Numbered from the stretch's first letter, positions 9,236-16,904 are shown. The stretch is DNA of 64,000 nucleotides from Chloroflexota bacterium (GCA_023389575.1 JAEWEG010000058.1:1-64000); one strand, 5' to 3'. Numbers and translations: made by a program. Notes: generated from the letters alone by a model not told the origin.

Positions 9236-9718
9236 GTGACGATGCCTCCGAGTGGGCTCAGTCTCAGGCTAACGATCGATGCCGATGCCGCGCTCCCGGC
9301 GGGGTATGTCGAGGAAGATCTCGCCTCGCTGGTGGAATTCGCGCTGCGTGACCTGGATTGCGAGGGCGAGTGGGAGGTGAGCATCCTGTTCACCTCCGAC
9401 GAGCACATTCAGCACATGCACGACCAATTCATGGGTATCGATACGCCGACGGATATCATGACGTTTCCGTACGAGGAGGATGAGTTCGCGCCGGTCGGCG
9501 AGTTCGTTCAGGGGGGCGACCTGGTGATCTCCGTGGAGACGGCGCGGGTGAACGCCATCGACCACGGATGGTCGCACCTTCAGGAACTCTGGTTCCTGGT
9601 GCTGCATGGCGTGTTGCATCTGTTGGGTTGGAACGATACCGACGCGGAGATGCGAAAGGCAATGCTCGACCGGCAGGGAGCGCTTCTCTCCGGGTGGGAA
9701 AGGGTCAGAAGCGCCTAA
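9236..9718 (+). CDS. ybeY: rRNA maturation endoribonuclease YbeY
   Basis: A 160-residue YbeY, a metal-dependent RNase acting in 16S rRNA 3'-end maturation and ribosome quality control. DIMTFPYEED near residue 73, GGDLVIS near 93, and the metal site HGVLHLLGWND near 122-132 identify it. The third ligand of the usual HGxxHxxGxxH motif is Asp here rather than His. GTG 9236 directly abuts the yqeY stop; ATG 9242 is an in-frame alternative. It lies at the end of the HIT-yqeY-ybeY run and is followed by a structured region and terminator. Confidence 0.93.
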   Translation: MTMPPSGLSLRLTIDADAALPAGYVEEDLASLVEFALRDLDCEGEWEVSILFTSDEHIQHMHDQFMGIDTPTDIMTFPYEEDEFAPVGEFVQGGDLVISVETARVNAIDHGWSHLQELWFLVLHGVLHLLGWNDTDAEMRKAMLDRQGALLSGWERVRSA

Positions 9719-9724
9719 TATGGC

Positions 9725-9890
9725 AACTGGCCGGGATGCTCACCGGCGGTGGAGATAGGAAACCGGCGGTGAGTTCGGTTGTTACGAATCTTGACTAGTC
9801 CGTAAGGACATAGTGGGCGCCACTTACCGACACCAAACGCATGGGAAGCCGGGCGGTTTCCATTTGGGAGCCGCCCGGTTTGTCGTTGCG
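9725..9890 (+). ncRNA. Candidate structured RNA or structured 3' UTR after ybeY
   Basis: Three strong hairpins precede a terminator. 9739-9773: 12-bp stem with one mismatch (CTCACCGGCGGT/ACCGGCGGTGAG) and loop GGAGATAGGAA. 9794-9814: ACTAGTCC/GGACATAGT closed by a GTAA tetraloop, with one bulged A. 9812-9824: AGTGG/CCACT, which overlaps and excludes the end of the second. TCGGT near 9775 can also pair with ACCGA near 9827. No known riboswitch or 6S/SRP consensus is recognised, and the only downstream gene (cinA) is convergent, so control of a following gene is unlikely. Confidence 0.4.
9849..9887 (+). terminator. Terminator ending the ybeY / structured-RNA transcript
   Basis: Perfect CCGGGCGG / CCGCCCGG stem with a paired inner loop, followed by TTTGTCGTT on the plus strand. 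No T-run follows on the minus strand. Confidence 0.75.
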
Positions 9891-9910
9891 TGGGGAAACG
9901 TGGCGTCGGA

Positions 9911-11131
9911 TCAGGCCGGGGCCTTGATCTCCGACCAGTATTCCTGGCGAAGCTGATCGGCGGCGTGGAGAGCCGCCCGGCGCTGGACTTCCGGCAGCAT
10001 CGCGCGGGACTGCATCGGCGGCAGTTCCCGGGCGGGTTCGTCTCCCTGGGCAAGCGCCATGAAGACGGTTCCGGCGAACAATCCTTGCGGTTGAGTCTCT
10101 CCGGCGAAGACAAGGCTTACCCCAACGCCAGCGCCATCGAAGCCGCGAGCGCGTTCGGCGAGGCTGAGCGCCAGCTGTTTCGCTTCCTCGGGATCGAGCC
10201 CGATCCGCACGGGGAGGATCGAGGACTCAACCACCCACGGCGCGGTTTCCGGGCTCTGGGCGAAGAGGGCGGTGAAGTTTCCGCCCGTCCCGTGCTCCAC
10301 AATGCCGAGCGGGGTGTCGTTGCTGGCGAGATGTCGGGCAATCACGGTGGCGAGGGTATCATCGTCCGCCCCCCAGATGTACGGGCGAAGGAGTTCGCGG
10401 ACCGCGTCGGCACCGGCATCGCGCCGGGCGCGCGTTTCGACCGGGTCGTTGCCGACGGCCGTGATCCGGACGTGGACGCCATCATCCTTGGCATAGGTGG
10501 CGACCACGGGATCAGCAGCGACCACCAGTTCGTGGACGATATCCTCGGCGGCGGACTCACCGATGCCGATCGTCTTGATGATGATGGAGTCGATGACCTG
10601 GGATCCGGCGAGCGCCTGGAGGCGGGGCAGGGCCTGTTCCTTCCACATCCGGAACATTTCGCGGGGCACGCCCGGCATGGTGATGATGACGGCCGGGTGT
10701 TCCTCGCCGGCGGACACGAACCAGCCGGGGGCCGTTCCGACCGGGTTGGGAAGGATCTCGGCGGAAGGGATGACCCAGGCCTGCTTGGCGTTGCGGACCG
10801 GCATCGCCTGACCGCGGCCCGTGAAGAAGGACTCCAGTTCGCGGAAGAGGTCGGGATCGATCCGCGGCTCTTCCACCAGAACCTCGGCGATGGCCTCTCG
10901 CGTGAGATCGTCGTCGGTTGGCCCGATCCCCCCGCTGCAAATGACGACGTCGGCAAGTGAAATGGCGTGGCGCAGGGCGTCCGCCAACTGCTGGAGGTCG
11001 TCACCGACGTGGGTGACGTGGATCAGGTCGATTCCCGCGGCGGCGAGTTCCTGGGCGAGATAGGTCGAATTGGTGTCCGTAAGCTGGCCCAGAACGAGTT
11101 CGGAGCCGATCGAGAGGATATAGGCGCGCAT
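9911..11131 (-). CDS. cinA: CinA family protein with degenerate C-terminal domain
   Basis: A 406-residue CinA-type protein. Residues 1-170 form the molybdopterin-binding-like (MoCF) domain: ILSIGSELVLGQLTDTNS at the N-terminus and DVVICSGGIGPTDDDLTRE near 60, followed by VIITMPGVPREM. This domain is a pyrophosphatase in characterised members. The C-terminal ~150 residues align with the NMN-deamidase domain, but the family's AESCTGG motif reads VEHGTGG here. The catalytic Ser is therefore absent and deamidation is doubtful. ATG 11131 is preceded by GGAAGG at 6 bases. Convergent with the ybeY run. Confidence 0.88.
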   Translation of the reverse strand: MRAYILSIGSELVLGQLTDTNSTYLAQELAAAGIDLIHVTHVGDDLQQLADALRHAISLADVVICSGGIGPTDDDLTREAIAEVLVEEPRIDPDLFRELESFFTGRGQAMPVRNAKQAWVIPSAEILPNPVGTAPGWFVSAGEEHPAVIITMPGVPREMFRMWKEQALPRLQALAGSQVIDSIIIKTIGIGESAAEDIVHELVVAADPVVATYAKDDGVHVRITAVGNDPVETRARRDAGADAVRELLRPYIWGADDDTLATVIARHLASNDTPLGIVEHGTGGNFTALFAQSPETAPWVVESSILPVRIGLDPEEAKQLALSLAERARGFDGAGVGVSLVFAGETQPQGLFAGTVFMALAQGDEPARELPPMQSRAMLPEVQRRAALHAADQLRQEYWSEIKAPA

Positions 11132-11444
11132 GGTCCGCCTTCCGGGGCGCGGGTCTGTGCCGCATGGTATCGCGGGGACCGGCGGCATTGAACCTCTGCC
11201 GCCGGTCAGCCCGGGATGGTCGATGGCAATCGTACGAGAGCCACATCCAGGCACCGTGTGTTCGCGATGCGGGGACATTCTGGTCGGGGTTGGGAGAGGT
11301 TGTCAACGGCAAGGTTGGGCCGGTTGGAAAACGCCTGGCTTACGCCGCTCCTTTCTGAGGATGCCGGTGTGGACGATGGGATTGTGGCATGCGAGGATCG
11401 AAGCCTACCGACACGAGTTCCAGGCGAATGGGAGCGAGGATTTC

Positions 11445-12236
11445 ATGACAGAACGGCTGGCGGGCAAGGTGGCGGTGATTACTGGCGGCAGCGGCGGGAT
11501 CGGTTCGGCGGCGGGGCATGTGTTTAATCGTCAAGGAGCGTCCATCGTGCTGGTCGATCTCGACGAGGCCGCGCTGAGAGAGGCTGCCTCGAGCATCGAT
11601 CAATCCGGCGATCGTGTGGCCTGGGTCGCGGCGGACCTGACGGTCGAGTCCGAGGCGGAGCGGGTGGTGAACGAGGCGCTGGAGCGGTTCGGGTCGCTCG
11701 ATGTGCTGGCCAACGTCGCCGCGGTTCGGGAATATGGACCGGTCACCGAAGCCACCGTGGAACAATGGCAACGCATCCTCAATGTGAACCTGCTGGCGGC
11801 GGCGTACTGCTCAAAATTCGCGGTTCTCGCCATGGAGCGCGCTGGCGGAGGCAGCGTGATCAACGTCTCGTCCGGGAACGCGATGGCGGGGCGGGGTGGC
11901 ATGGGACTGTACGACGCCTCGAAGAGCGCGTTGCTGGCGCTGACCCGCTCGATGGCCTGCGACCACGCGGCGGCGGGCGTGCGGGTCAACACGATATCGC
12001 CTGGCCCGACGCTGACATCCTTCCACATCCGACGTCGGATGGAGAACACCGGTGAGTCGTACCAGGACGCGGAAGCGGCCATCCGGGCTCAGGGCGCCTC
12101 TGGAACGCTACTGGGCCGCCAGGCGGAGCCGGAGGAAATCGCCAACGCGATGCTGTTCCTGGCGAGCGACGAATCGTCGTACGTGACCGGGGCGAACATT
12201 CCGGTGGATGGCGGACTGAAGGGATTGCGCGCCTGA
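11445..12236 (+). CDS. SDR family NAD(P)-dependent oxidoreductase
   Basis: A 263-residue classical short-chain dehydrogenase. The cofactor motif is ITGGSGGIGSA near residues 12-22. The NVAA motif is near 88, the catalytic Ser lies in NVSSGN near 138, and the YDASK Tyr-Lys pair is near 153-157. NTISPGPTLT and the C-terminal SYVTGANIPVDGG complete the fold. VDLDE after strand 2 carries an acidic residue, which suggests NAD preference. ATG 11445 is preceded by GAGG at about 6 bases. Substrate is unknown and neighbours give no hint. Confidence 0.92.
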   Translation: MTERLAGKVAVITGGSGGIGSAAGHVFNRQGASIVLVDLDEAALREAASSIDQSGDRVAWVAADLTVESEAERVVNEALERFGSLDVLANVAAVREYGPVTEATVEQWQRILNVNLLAAAYCSKFAVLAMERAGGGSVINVSSGNAMAGRGGMGLYDASKSALLALTRSMACDHAAAGVRVNTISPGPTLTSFHIRRRMENTGESYQDAEAAIRAQGASGTLLGRQAEPEEIANAMLFLASDESSYVTGANIPVDGGLKGLRA

Positions 12237-12268
12237 GTCAGGTCGTTCCAATCCTTATAGGTCGGAGC

Positions 12269-12298
12269 GCCGGTGCCCTAAACCAGGATGGCACCGGC
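12269..12298 (+). terminator. GC-rich hairpin after the SDR gene
   Basis: Perfect 9-bp stem GCCGGTGCC / GGCACCGGC with a 12-base loop. No T-run follows, so it may be a weak terminator or an mRNA-stabilising hairpin between the SDR and DUF4385 genes. Confidence 0.35.
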
Positions 12299-12324
12299 CC
12301 GACACGTTCGAGGTGGGGGCATTC

Positions 12325-12804
12325 ATGGCGCGATCGCGGTTGCAGGCGTTTGACTACGATTTGGACTTCTCGTCGATCAACTTCCGAGAGCGCCCCGACC
12401 TCTATCGCGTCGGCAAGGGGGAGCAGGGGGTGCTCCTCGTCGAGCCGTACAAGTCGGAGCTACTTCCGCTGTGGCGGTTTCGCGAGCCGGAAATCGCCCG
12501 GGAGTCGGCCGAGGCGTTGACGCGGATGTTCGAGGCTTACAAGCGCGAGGGCGACTTCGTTGGCATGGACATGACCCGGAAGTTCCTCCAGATGGGATTC
12601 ACCCGGTCGCGGCGATACGCCAACCATCGGAGTGGCCGGAAGTGGTCGCCGGATCGGAGCGAGGTGCTGCCGCTGGATATCGATCCGGTGAAGGCGGAGT
12701 GCGCGGAGATCTTCTACGCGGCCTATGTCCAGGCCCGTGAGGACGAGGACTATCAGCGCATGATGCAGGAACACATCGAGCGCTACCCGGTCGAGAAGGC
12801 ATGA
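12325..12804 (+). CDS. DUF4385 family protein
   Basis: A 159-residue protein matching the DUF4385 pattern almost end to end: FDYDLDFSSINFRERPDLY, VGKGEQGVLLVEPYKSELLP, LWRFREPEIARES, GDFVGMDMTRKFLQMGFTR and RRYANHRSG. The family is widespread and uncharacterised; the conserved charged and aromatic residues suggest a soluble enzyme or nucleic-acid-associated protein, but no role is known. ATG 12325 is preceded by GGTGGGGG; GTG 12313 would add four residues. Confidence 0.88.
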   Translation: MARSRLQAFDYDLDFSSINFRERPDLYRVGKGEQGVLLVEPYKSELLPLWRFREPEIARESAEALTRMFEAYKREGDFVGMDMTRKFLQMGFTRSRRYANHRSGRKWSPDRSEVLPLDIDPVKAECAEIFYAAYVQAREDEDYQRMMQEHIERYPVEKA

Positions 12805-12993
12805 TCTCGTCACCCCCACGGCCACGGGAAGGTGGGCGCCAGTGCCGCGCGGAGTCCACTCGTCCGCGCGCTCCAATTGCTCAATAAACCACCCAATTGA
12901 CATAGTGCTCCGCGTACCGTACGGTGATTCCGAACTCAGTTCACACACAAAAAGCTCGCCGTGATTCCATTCCTCATCGGAAAGGGGCGCACC

Positions 12994-13626
12994 ATGGAGA
13001 CCTCGTCGGCAGGTGTCATTCGTTCCGGACGCTCGAGTACTGGCCCTGGTCTATCGCGGCGCATGGCACTCACTGGCGCCGCCCTCGCCGCGACAGCGGC
13101 TGGGGCGGGGCGCTTGTCGGTGGCAGCGGCCCAGAACGCTCCGCAGGCGACGCCTGGCGGGGCGGTTCCGCCGTCGCCCAGCCTGGAATGGCTGGGGACC
13201 CTCACGGCCCAGTTGGGACCGCTCACCGCCATCGGTGCCACGCCGATGGGTACCCGCCTGATCGCGCCGGTCGTCTCCGGGACAATTCAGGGACCGAACC
13301 TGAACGGGACGCTGATCGGTCCGAGCGGCGACTGGCTCCTCGTTCGTTCGGATGATGTCGGCCAGATCGATGTCAGGGGGACCATCGAAACGGATGACGG
13401 GGCGCTGATTTACGTGACCTACCGCGGGTACCTCACCCGGGTCATGGAACTGCTGCCGCGCTGGGCGAACGGCGAGGTGATTTCGCCTTACGAGCACTAT
13501 TTCGTCACGACTCCGTACTTCGAAACCGCCGCCCCAAACTATGACTGGTTGCAGCGGACCGTCACCATTGGGATGGGCTCGCTCACCACGGGTGGCGTGA
13601 AATACGAACTCTTCACGGTCGGATAG
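12994..13626 (+). CDS. Tat-exported DUF3237 domain protein
   Basis: A 210-residue protein with a twin-arginine signal (SRRMALTGAALAATA, residues about 22-36) and a likely cleavage after VAAA, so it folds in the cytoplasm and is exported. The mature part matches DUF3237: LTAIGATPMGTRLIAPV, GTIQGPNLNGTLIGPSGDWLLVR, IDVRGTIETDDGALIYVTYRG and YFVTTPYFET. DUF3237 proteins form a small beta-barrel of unknown activity. ATG 12994 has an AAAGGGG ribosome site; the longer in-frame reading from 12961 is less likely. A strong terminator follows. Confidence 0.85.
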   Translation: METSSAGVIRSGRSSTGPGLSRRMALTGAALAATAAGAGRLSVAAAQNAPQATPGGAVPPSPSLEWLGTLTAQLGPLTAIGATPMGTRLIAPVVSGTIQGPNLNGTLIGPSGDWLLVRSDDVGQIDVRGTIETDDGALIYVTYRGYLTRVMELLPRWANGEVISPYEHYFVTTPYFETAAPNYDWLQRTVTIGMGSLTTGGVKYELFTVG

Positions 13627-13657
13627 CTCGCACGGTCCTCCTGGACGGCTGAACGAC

Positions 13658-13695
13658 GACTGGCCGGGCATGCGCCCGGCCAGTCGCGGTTTCGT
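13658..13695 (+). terminator. Terminator after the DUF3237 gene
   Basis: Perfect 12-bp stem GACTGGCCGGGC / GCCCGGCCAGTC with a 4-base loop, followed by GCGGTTTCGTC. Confidence 0.7.
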
Positions 13696-13744
13696 CTGGA
13701 CGATTCGAGAGGAATACTCCCCCGAGAGTGTCTCCGAAGTTCCT

Positions 13745-15175
13745 TTACGTGACGGTGACGGTTCCCTGCATGCCTGGGTGGTAGATGCAGAAGTACGGGA
13801 ATTCACCCGCTTCGGTGAAGGTGTAGCTGAAGGTTTCTCCAGGATCCATCCGGGCCGAATCGAAAACGCCGTCTGAACTTGTGACCGTGTGCGGCGCGAC
13901 GTCGTTGTTCGTCCAGGTGATCGTCGTGCCCACGGCGACCTGAAGCTCGGCCGGCGCGAACGCGAAATCCTCAATGGAGGCGGTAACCTCGGTGGCGGAC
14001 TCGGCCGCGGGTTCATCGCTCATGGCCGCGGCGCCGCAGGTGGACGCCGCTTCGTTGATGCCCTCCGCCGATACCGGAATCGCGGCGATGTCGACCCGTG
14101 CGAGGAAGCCAAGTCCTTCGCCGCGGTTTTCGCCAAAGGCTGGTGCCGAGAAGTAGAGCGACCCATCGGGGGCGAAGCCCAGGTAGACGGGGTAGTCAAC
14201 ACCCGTGACGACCGTCTCAAGCGTGTCCGGCCCAGTCTGGCGGACGATGCGTCCCGTGCCAGGCATGAGGTAGGGAGGCTCGTCGAGATTGTTGGTGGCC
14301 ATTTCAGCGGCGTAGAGGACGCCATCCGGTCCCATGACAAGGTCGGTCACGGCGGTCAGGCCCAGCCAGTGATCGGTGACCACGCCGTCGCCAGTGACAT
14401 GGATGACCTTGGAAGTGCCATCCGCGAAGGGCACGACGGTCTCGAACGTGACGTAGGCGCCACCCTCATTGTCGAGGGCGATCCCGGTCGGAACCATGTG
14501 ACCGTCCGAGAGATCGGCGACCTCGTGAATCTCGCCGGCGGTGGTGACCGTGACCAGTCGTCCGCCGACCGCCTCGGTGACCCAAAGCTTGCCGTCGCCG
14601 GCCTCGAGATCGAACCAGGAACCGTTCGGGTCATTGTCCCAAGGAATGAATTCGGGCGGGTTCTCGGCGTTCCACGTGCCGAGGTCGGCCACCAGTTCGA
14701 GGGTACCGTCACCGAGCACGCGGTAGATTCCGTTGGGTGAATCCGGGCTGCCCCAGCTGGCGCTTCCGCCACCGCTCAGGGCGTACAACTCGCCATCGAG
14801 AATGGCGACATCCATGATGCCCCAGGTCCATTGGGGATCGGCCCAGTAGCCAGAAGGCAGCCCCTCGACCATCGGTGTGGCGCAGCCATCGGTGACCGTG
14901 GCGATGCTGGAGGTATCGCCGGCGTAGTAGGGGTAGGGCGTAGCGTCGTCGACGATCTGCTCTTCGCCACCAGCCCCCGCGAGGGCCAGGTACATCGTGC
15001 CGTCGTCACCCCAGGTGAAACCTCGGGGATTGGTCAGTCCGTTGACCACGACATCGATGCCGGAGCCGGTTTCGGACGCTGGCGAGGCGTCGTCCGCTAT
15101 GACGCCGACCGGGCTGAGCATGGCGATCGTGAGGATCAGGGCCAGGGCCGCGATACGCATAATGCTGGTTTTCAT
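13745..15175 (-). CDS. Secreted ScyD/ScyE-like beta-propeller fused to a cupredoxin
   Basis: A 476-residue exported protein. Residues 1-27 are a Sec signal peptide ending VIADD. Residues about 37-380 match the ScyD/ScyE propeller family, first seen in cyanobacterial scytonemin clusters (GLTNPRGFTWGDDGTMYLA, NGIYRVLGDG, GTSKVIHVTGDG, GTGRIVRQTG). The last ~90 residues are a plastocyanin-like domain whose type-1 copper ligands are visible: His in APHTVTSS, then Cys, His and Met in FCIYHPGMQG. A GGAGG site precedes ATG 15175. It probably acts outside the membrane in electron transfer or binding of oxidised compounds. A paralogue heads the operon at 31723. Confidence 0.85.
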   Translation of the reverse strand: MKTSIMRIAALALILTIAMLSPVGVIADDASPASETGSGIDVVVNGLTNPRGFTWGDDGTMYLALAGAGGEEQIVDDATPYPYYAGDTSSIATVTDGCATPMVEGLPSGYWADPQWTWGIMDVAILDGELYALSGGGSASWGSPDSPNGIYRVLGDGTLELVADLGTWNAENPPEFIPWDNDPNGSWFDLEAGDGKLWVTEAVGGRLVTVTTAGEIHEVADLSDGHMVPTGIALDNEGGAYVTFETVVPFADGTSKVIHVTGDGVVTDHWLGLTAVTDLVMGPDGVLYAAEMATNNLDEPPYLMPGTGRIVRQTGPDTLETVVTGVDYPVYLGFAPDGSLYFSAPAFGENRGEGLGFLARVDIAAIPVSAEGINEAASTCGAAAMSDEPAAESATEVTASIEDFAFAPAELQVAVGTTITWTNNDVAPHTVTSSDGVFDSARMDPGETFSYTFTEAGEFPYFCIYHPGMQGTVTVT

Positions 15176-15817
15176 GGTTCCTCCATTGCAAGGTCATCGA
15201 GTCTCGACGACCGGGAGATCGTTTCGTTTGAAATGGCTTGTTGAGGTAAAAGGGACCTTGGCCACGAACCCCTGACGTGGCCGTCCGAATGACGCGAGCG
15301 TTGAGAGAGCGGCACCTCCTGCGAAACGAGCGTGGAGAAGCGGGCGAACGTTGACGTGACCCGGTGCCCAGACTGTAGGGAGCAGGCGTCAACGAAAGGT
15401 CAACAGACTTCCGGCGGCACTTCGCGGGAGCCCCGGAGGGTTCATTGGGCCGGGACTTCCCGCCCATGTGAGAGATGGGTCACGGACAAGGTTTGCGGAA
15501 TGGAGAGCTCGTACCATCGGCGCCGGTATGGCGCCGTCGCGACGGGAAATGGCCCATGACTGTCTTCAAATGAAGATGGGCGACAGCGGCCACCCATTCT
15601 TTGGGATTAACGGCCCGGTTGACTTCGACATATTCGAGGAGCAGAGTGAACGATGTGGAACACATCCCATTCGAATACGACCCGTCATATGTCGCGAAAG
15701 GAGGAGATGGAGTTCGTTAAGTGGGTCACAACCTATGTATCCGAGATTGACTGCTTCATGGTTCATGAAGCGGAGATATTCCCTTTGGTAAATTCCATGC
15801 GAGACGGGAGAGAAGCA
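15176..15817. other. Intergenic region with an operator-like inverted repeat
   Basis: About 640 bases between divergent genes. The only clear structure is CTTCATG-GTT-CATGAAG at 15754-15770, a perfect 7-bp inverted repeat about 48 bases before the downstream start. No convincing small gene was found; ATG 15707, behind AAAGGAGG with very short spacing, could extend the next gene by 37 residues. Confidence 0.5.
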
Positions 15818-16297
15818 ATGACGGAATCAGTGTTGACAGCATCGGAATTAAGCCCGGATAACCCCGAACTCCTTGCCGCGGCGAGGACCGCGCTGGAAAC
15901 GCAGATTCCAGCGCGCGATGTTCAGGAGTATCTGGAGAAACTCGGCGGGGTGGCCGTCCCCTCGCCGATTGGCGCGACGGTGACGATCAAGTTGGCCGTG
16001 TGGGGCAATATTCAGGTCAATCCCGACGGTCAGCCATGGACGTACGACAATACGGTCTGGGGAGGACCAGGCTACTTCGGAACGTCCGCCGGCTTCCTGT
16101 ACACCGCCTATGACTCCTGGGATGCCTTCTTCAGAAATGTGACGAGTTGCCACGTTCAGGGTATCGCGAGTGGTCCCGGCATTCTGCAGGTCAACTGGTT
16201 CATCAGCAATGGCACGCCGGTTGGGCAGTTCAACGGCGCGGCAGGTGGGATTGGACTTGTGGAAGCCGGCGGCTCCGGCAAGTGGAAGCACAAGTAG
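15818..16297 (+). CDS. Small VapA-like beta-barrel protein (tentative)
   Basis: A 159-residue protein with a helical N-terminal ~45 residues and a glycine-rich beta-strand domain. The domain resembles the conserved core of Rhodococcus equi virulence-associated (Vap) proteins in order and spacing: WGGPGYFGTSAGFLYT, DAFFRNVTSCHVQGIASGPG, LQVNWFISNGTPVGQFNG and a final GLVEAGGSGKW, comparable to the Vap GTAYT, LYRDTVSFQYN, FFDKNSGFLG and GGSGSW blocks. This comparison is from memory. No signal peptide is evident with ATG 15818, which has GGGAGAG upstream. The gene is monocistronic, immediately upstream of tRNA-Arg. Confidence 0.6.
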   Translation: MTESVLTASELSPDNPELLAAARTALETQIPARDVQEYLEKLGGVAVPSPIGATVTIKLAVWGNIQVNPDGQPWTYDNTVWGGPGYFGTSAGFLYTAYDSWDAFFRNVTSCHVQGIASGPGILQVNWFISNGTPVGQFNGAAGGIGLVEAGGSGKWKHK

Positions 16298-16528
16298 ACA
16301 TCGAGGATGCGTTCCACTCCTGGTACTAGCGGATGTTGCCACCAGGTGGCGCGGGGCGGCTGTCCGGGCCCAGGTCTGGACAACCGCCTTCCCGGGGCCG
16401 GACCGCGAGCGCTCCTCTGGGGGAAACATCGCCGCCCGTGCGCTGGACGCGCACAGCCTCATCCCGGGAATCGTGCTACACTTTCGGCCGCAAGAGGCGG
16501 ATGGCTCCCATGGGGCCGAGGAGTCTTT

Positions 16529-16604
16529 GCCCTCGTAGCTCAACGGATAGAGCGCTTGTCTTCGGAACAAGAGGCTAGGGGTTCGAGTCCCTTCGAGGGT
16601 ACCA
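16529..16604 (+). tRNA. tRNA-Arg (anticodon TCG), integration site
   Basis: Acceptor GCCCTCG/CGAGGGT, D-arm GCTC...GAGC, anticodon stem CTTGT/ACAAG with loop CTTCGGA (anticodon TCG), T-loop TTCGAGT, discriminator A and encoded CCA; 76 nt. An extended -10 TGCTACACT lies at 16475-16482. The 3' half, from anticodon loop to CCA, is duplicated at 22703-22748, which marks the gene as the target of an integrated element. Confidence 0.96.
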
Positions 16605-16605
16605 A
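16560..16605 (+). repeat. Left attachment repeat (attL, inside tRNA-Arg)
   Basis: 46 bases from the anticodon loop through the encoded CCA plus one A, identical to 22703-22748. Integration leaves the tRNA intact on this side. Confidence 0.92.
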
Positions 16606-16631
16606 AAAAGCCCGGAATCATGGGCTTTTCC
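16606..16631 (+). terminator. Element-supplied terminator for tRNA-Arg
   Basis: AAAAGCCC / GGGCTTTT stem with an 8-base loop, followed by CC. It starts directly after the attachment repeat, so the element carries a replacement for the displaced host terminator near 22774. Confidence 0.7.
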
Positions 16632-16670
16632 TCAGTCGTAAGGAAATTCTAGTCGTACGGGGCGGGAAAT

Positions 16671-16688
16671 GTGAGCGAAAAGTGAGCG
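16671..16688 (+). repeat. Arm-type repeat, left copy
   Basis: GTGAGCGAAAAGTGAGCG, itself a doubled GTGAGCG, matches 22556-22573 in 17 of 18 positions in the same orientation. It lies 66 bases inside attL and is probably an integrase or excisionase binding site. Confidence 0.6.
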
Positions 16689-16713
16689 CCGCGTTTCTCG
16701 TGACGAAGTCGCC

Positions 16714-16741
16714 GGCGGCTGATCCTCAGGAATCAGCCGCC
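16714..16741. repeat. Perfect inverted repeat near attL
   Basis: GGCGGCTGAT / ATCAGCCGCC, 10-bp arms with an 8-base spacer. No T-run on either side, so it may be a protein-binding site or a packaging/cleavage signal rather than a terminator. Confidence 0.5.
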
Positions 16742-16863
16742 AACCTCACAACCGAATGGGAACGGGACAATGGATTCAGGGATAGCCATCTGATTCCAGC
16801 TTTGCTGTACTCGGGTAGGCATGGAATCGCGTTGAAGGGGCCTAGCCGCCACGGAGACGAACG

Positions 16864-16904
16864 AAACCCCGGCACGAGTGTCCCTGACACCAATGCCGGG
16901 GTTT
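16864..16904 (-). terminator. Terminator of the terminase operon
   Basis: AAACCCCGGCA / TGCCGGGGTTT stem enclosing a second stem GTGTC/GACAC, followed on the minus strand by CGTTCGTCT. It lies 42 bases past the last terminase gene. Confidence 0.8.

Noticed and set aside
9725..9890. 6S RNA, SRP RNA or a known riboswitch after ybeY
   Set aside because: The conserved SRP GGAA/tetraloop block and a single long 6S-type hairpin are missing, and no downstream gene in sense orientation exists for a riboswitch. Kept only as an unclassified candidate.
16714..16741. Inverted repeat near attL as a terminator
   Set aside because: No T-run on either strand, and true terminators for both neighbouring transcripts are present at 16606-16631 and 16864-16904.
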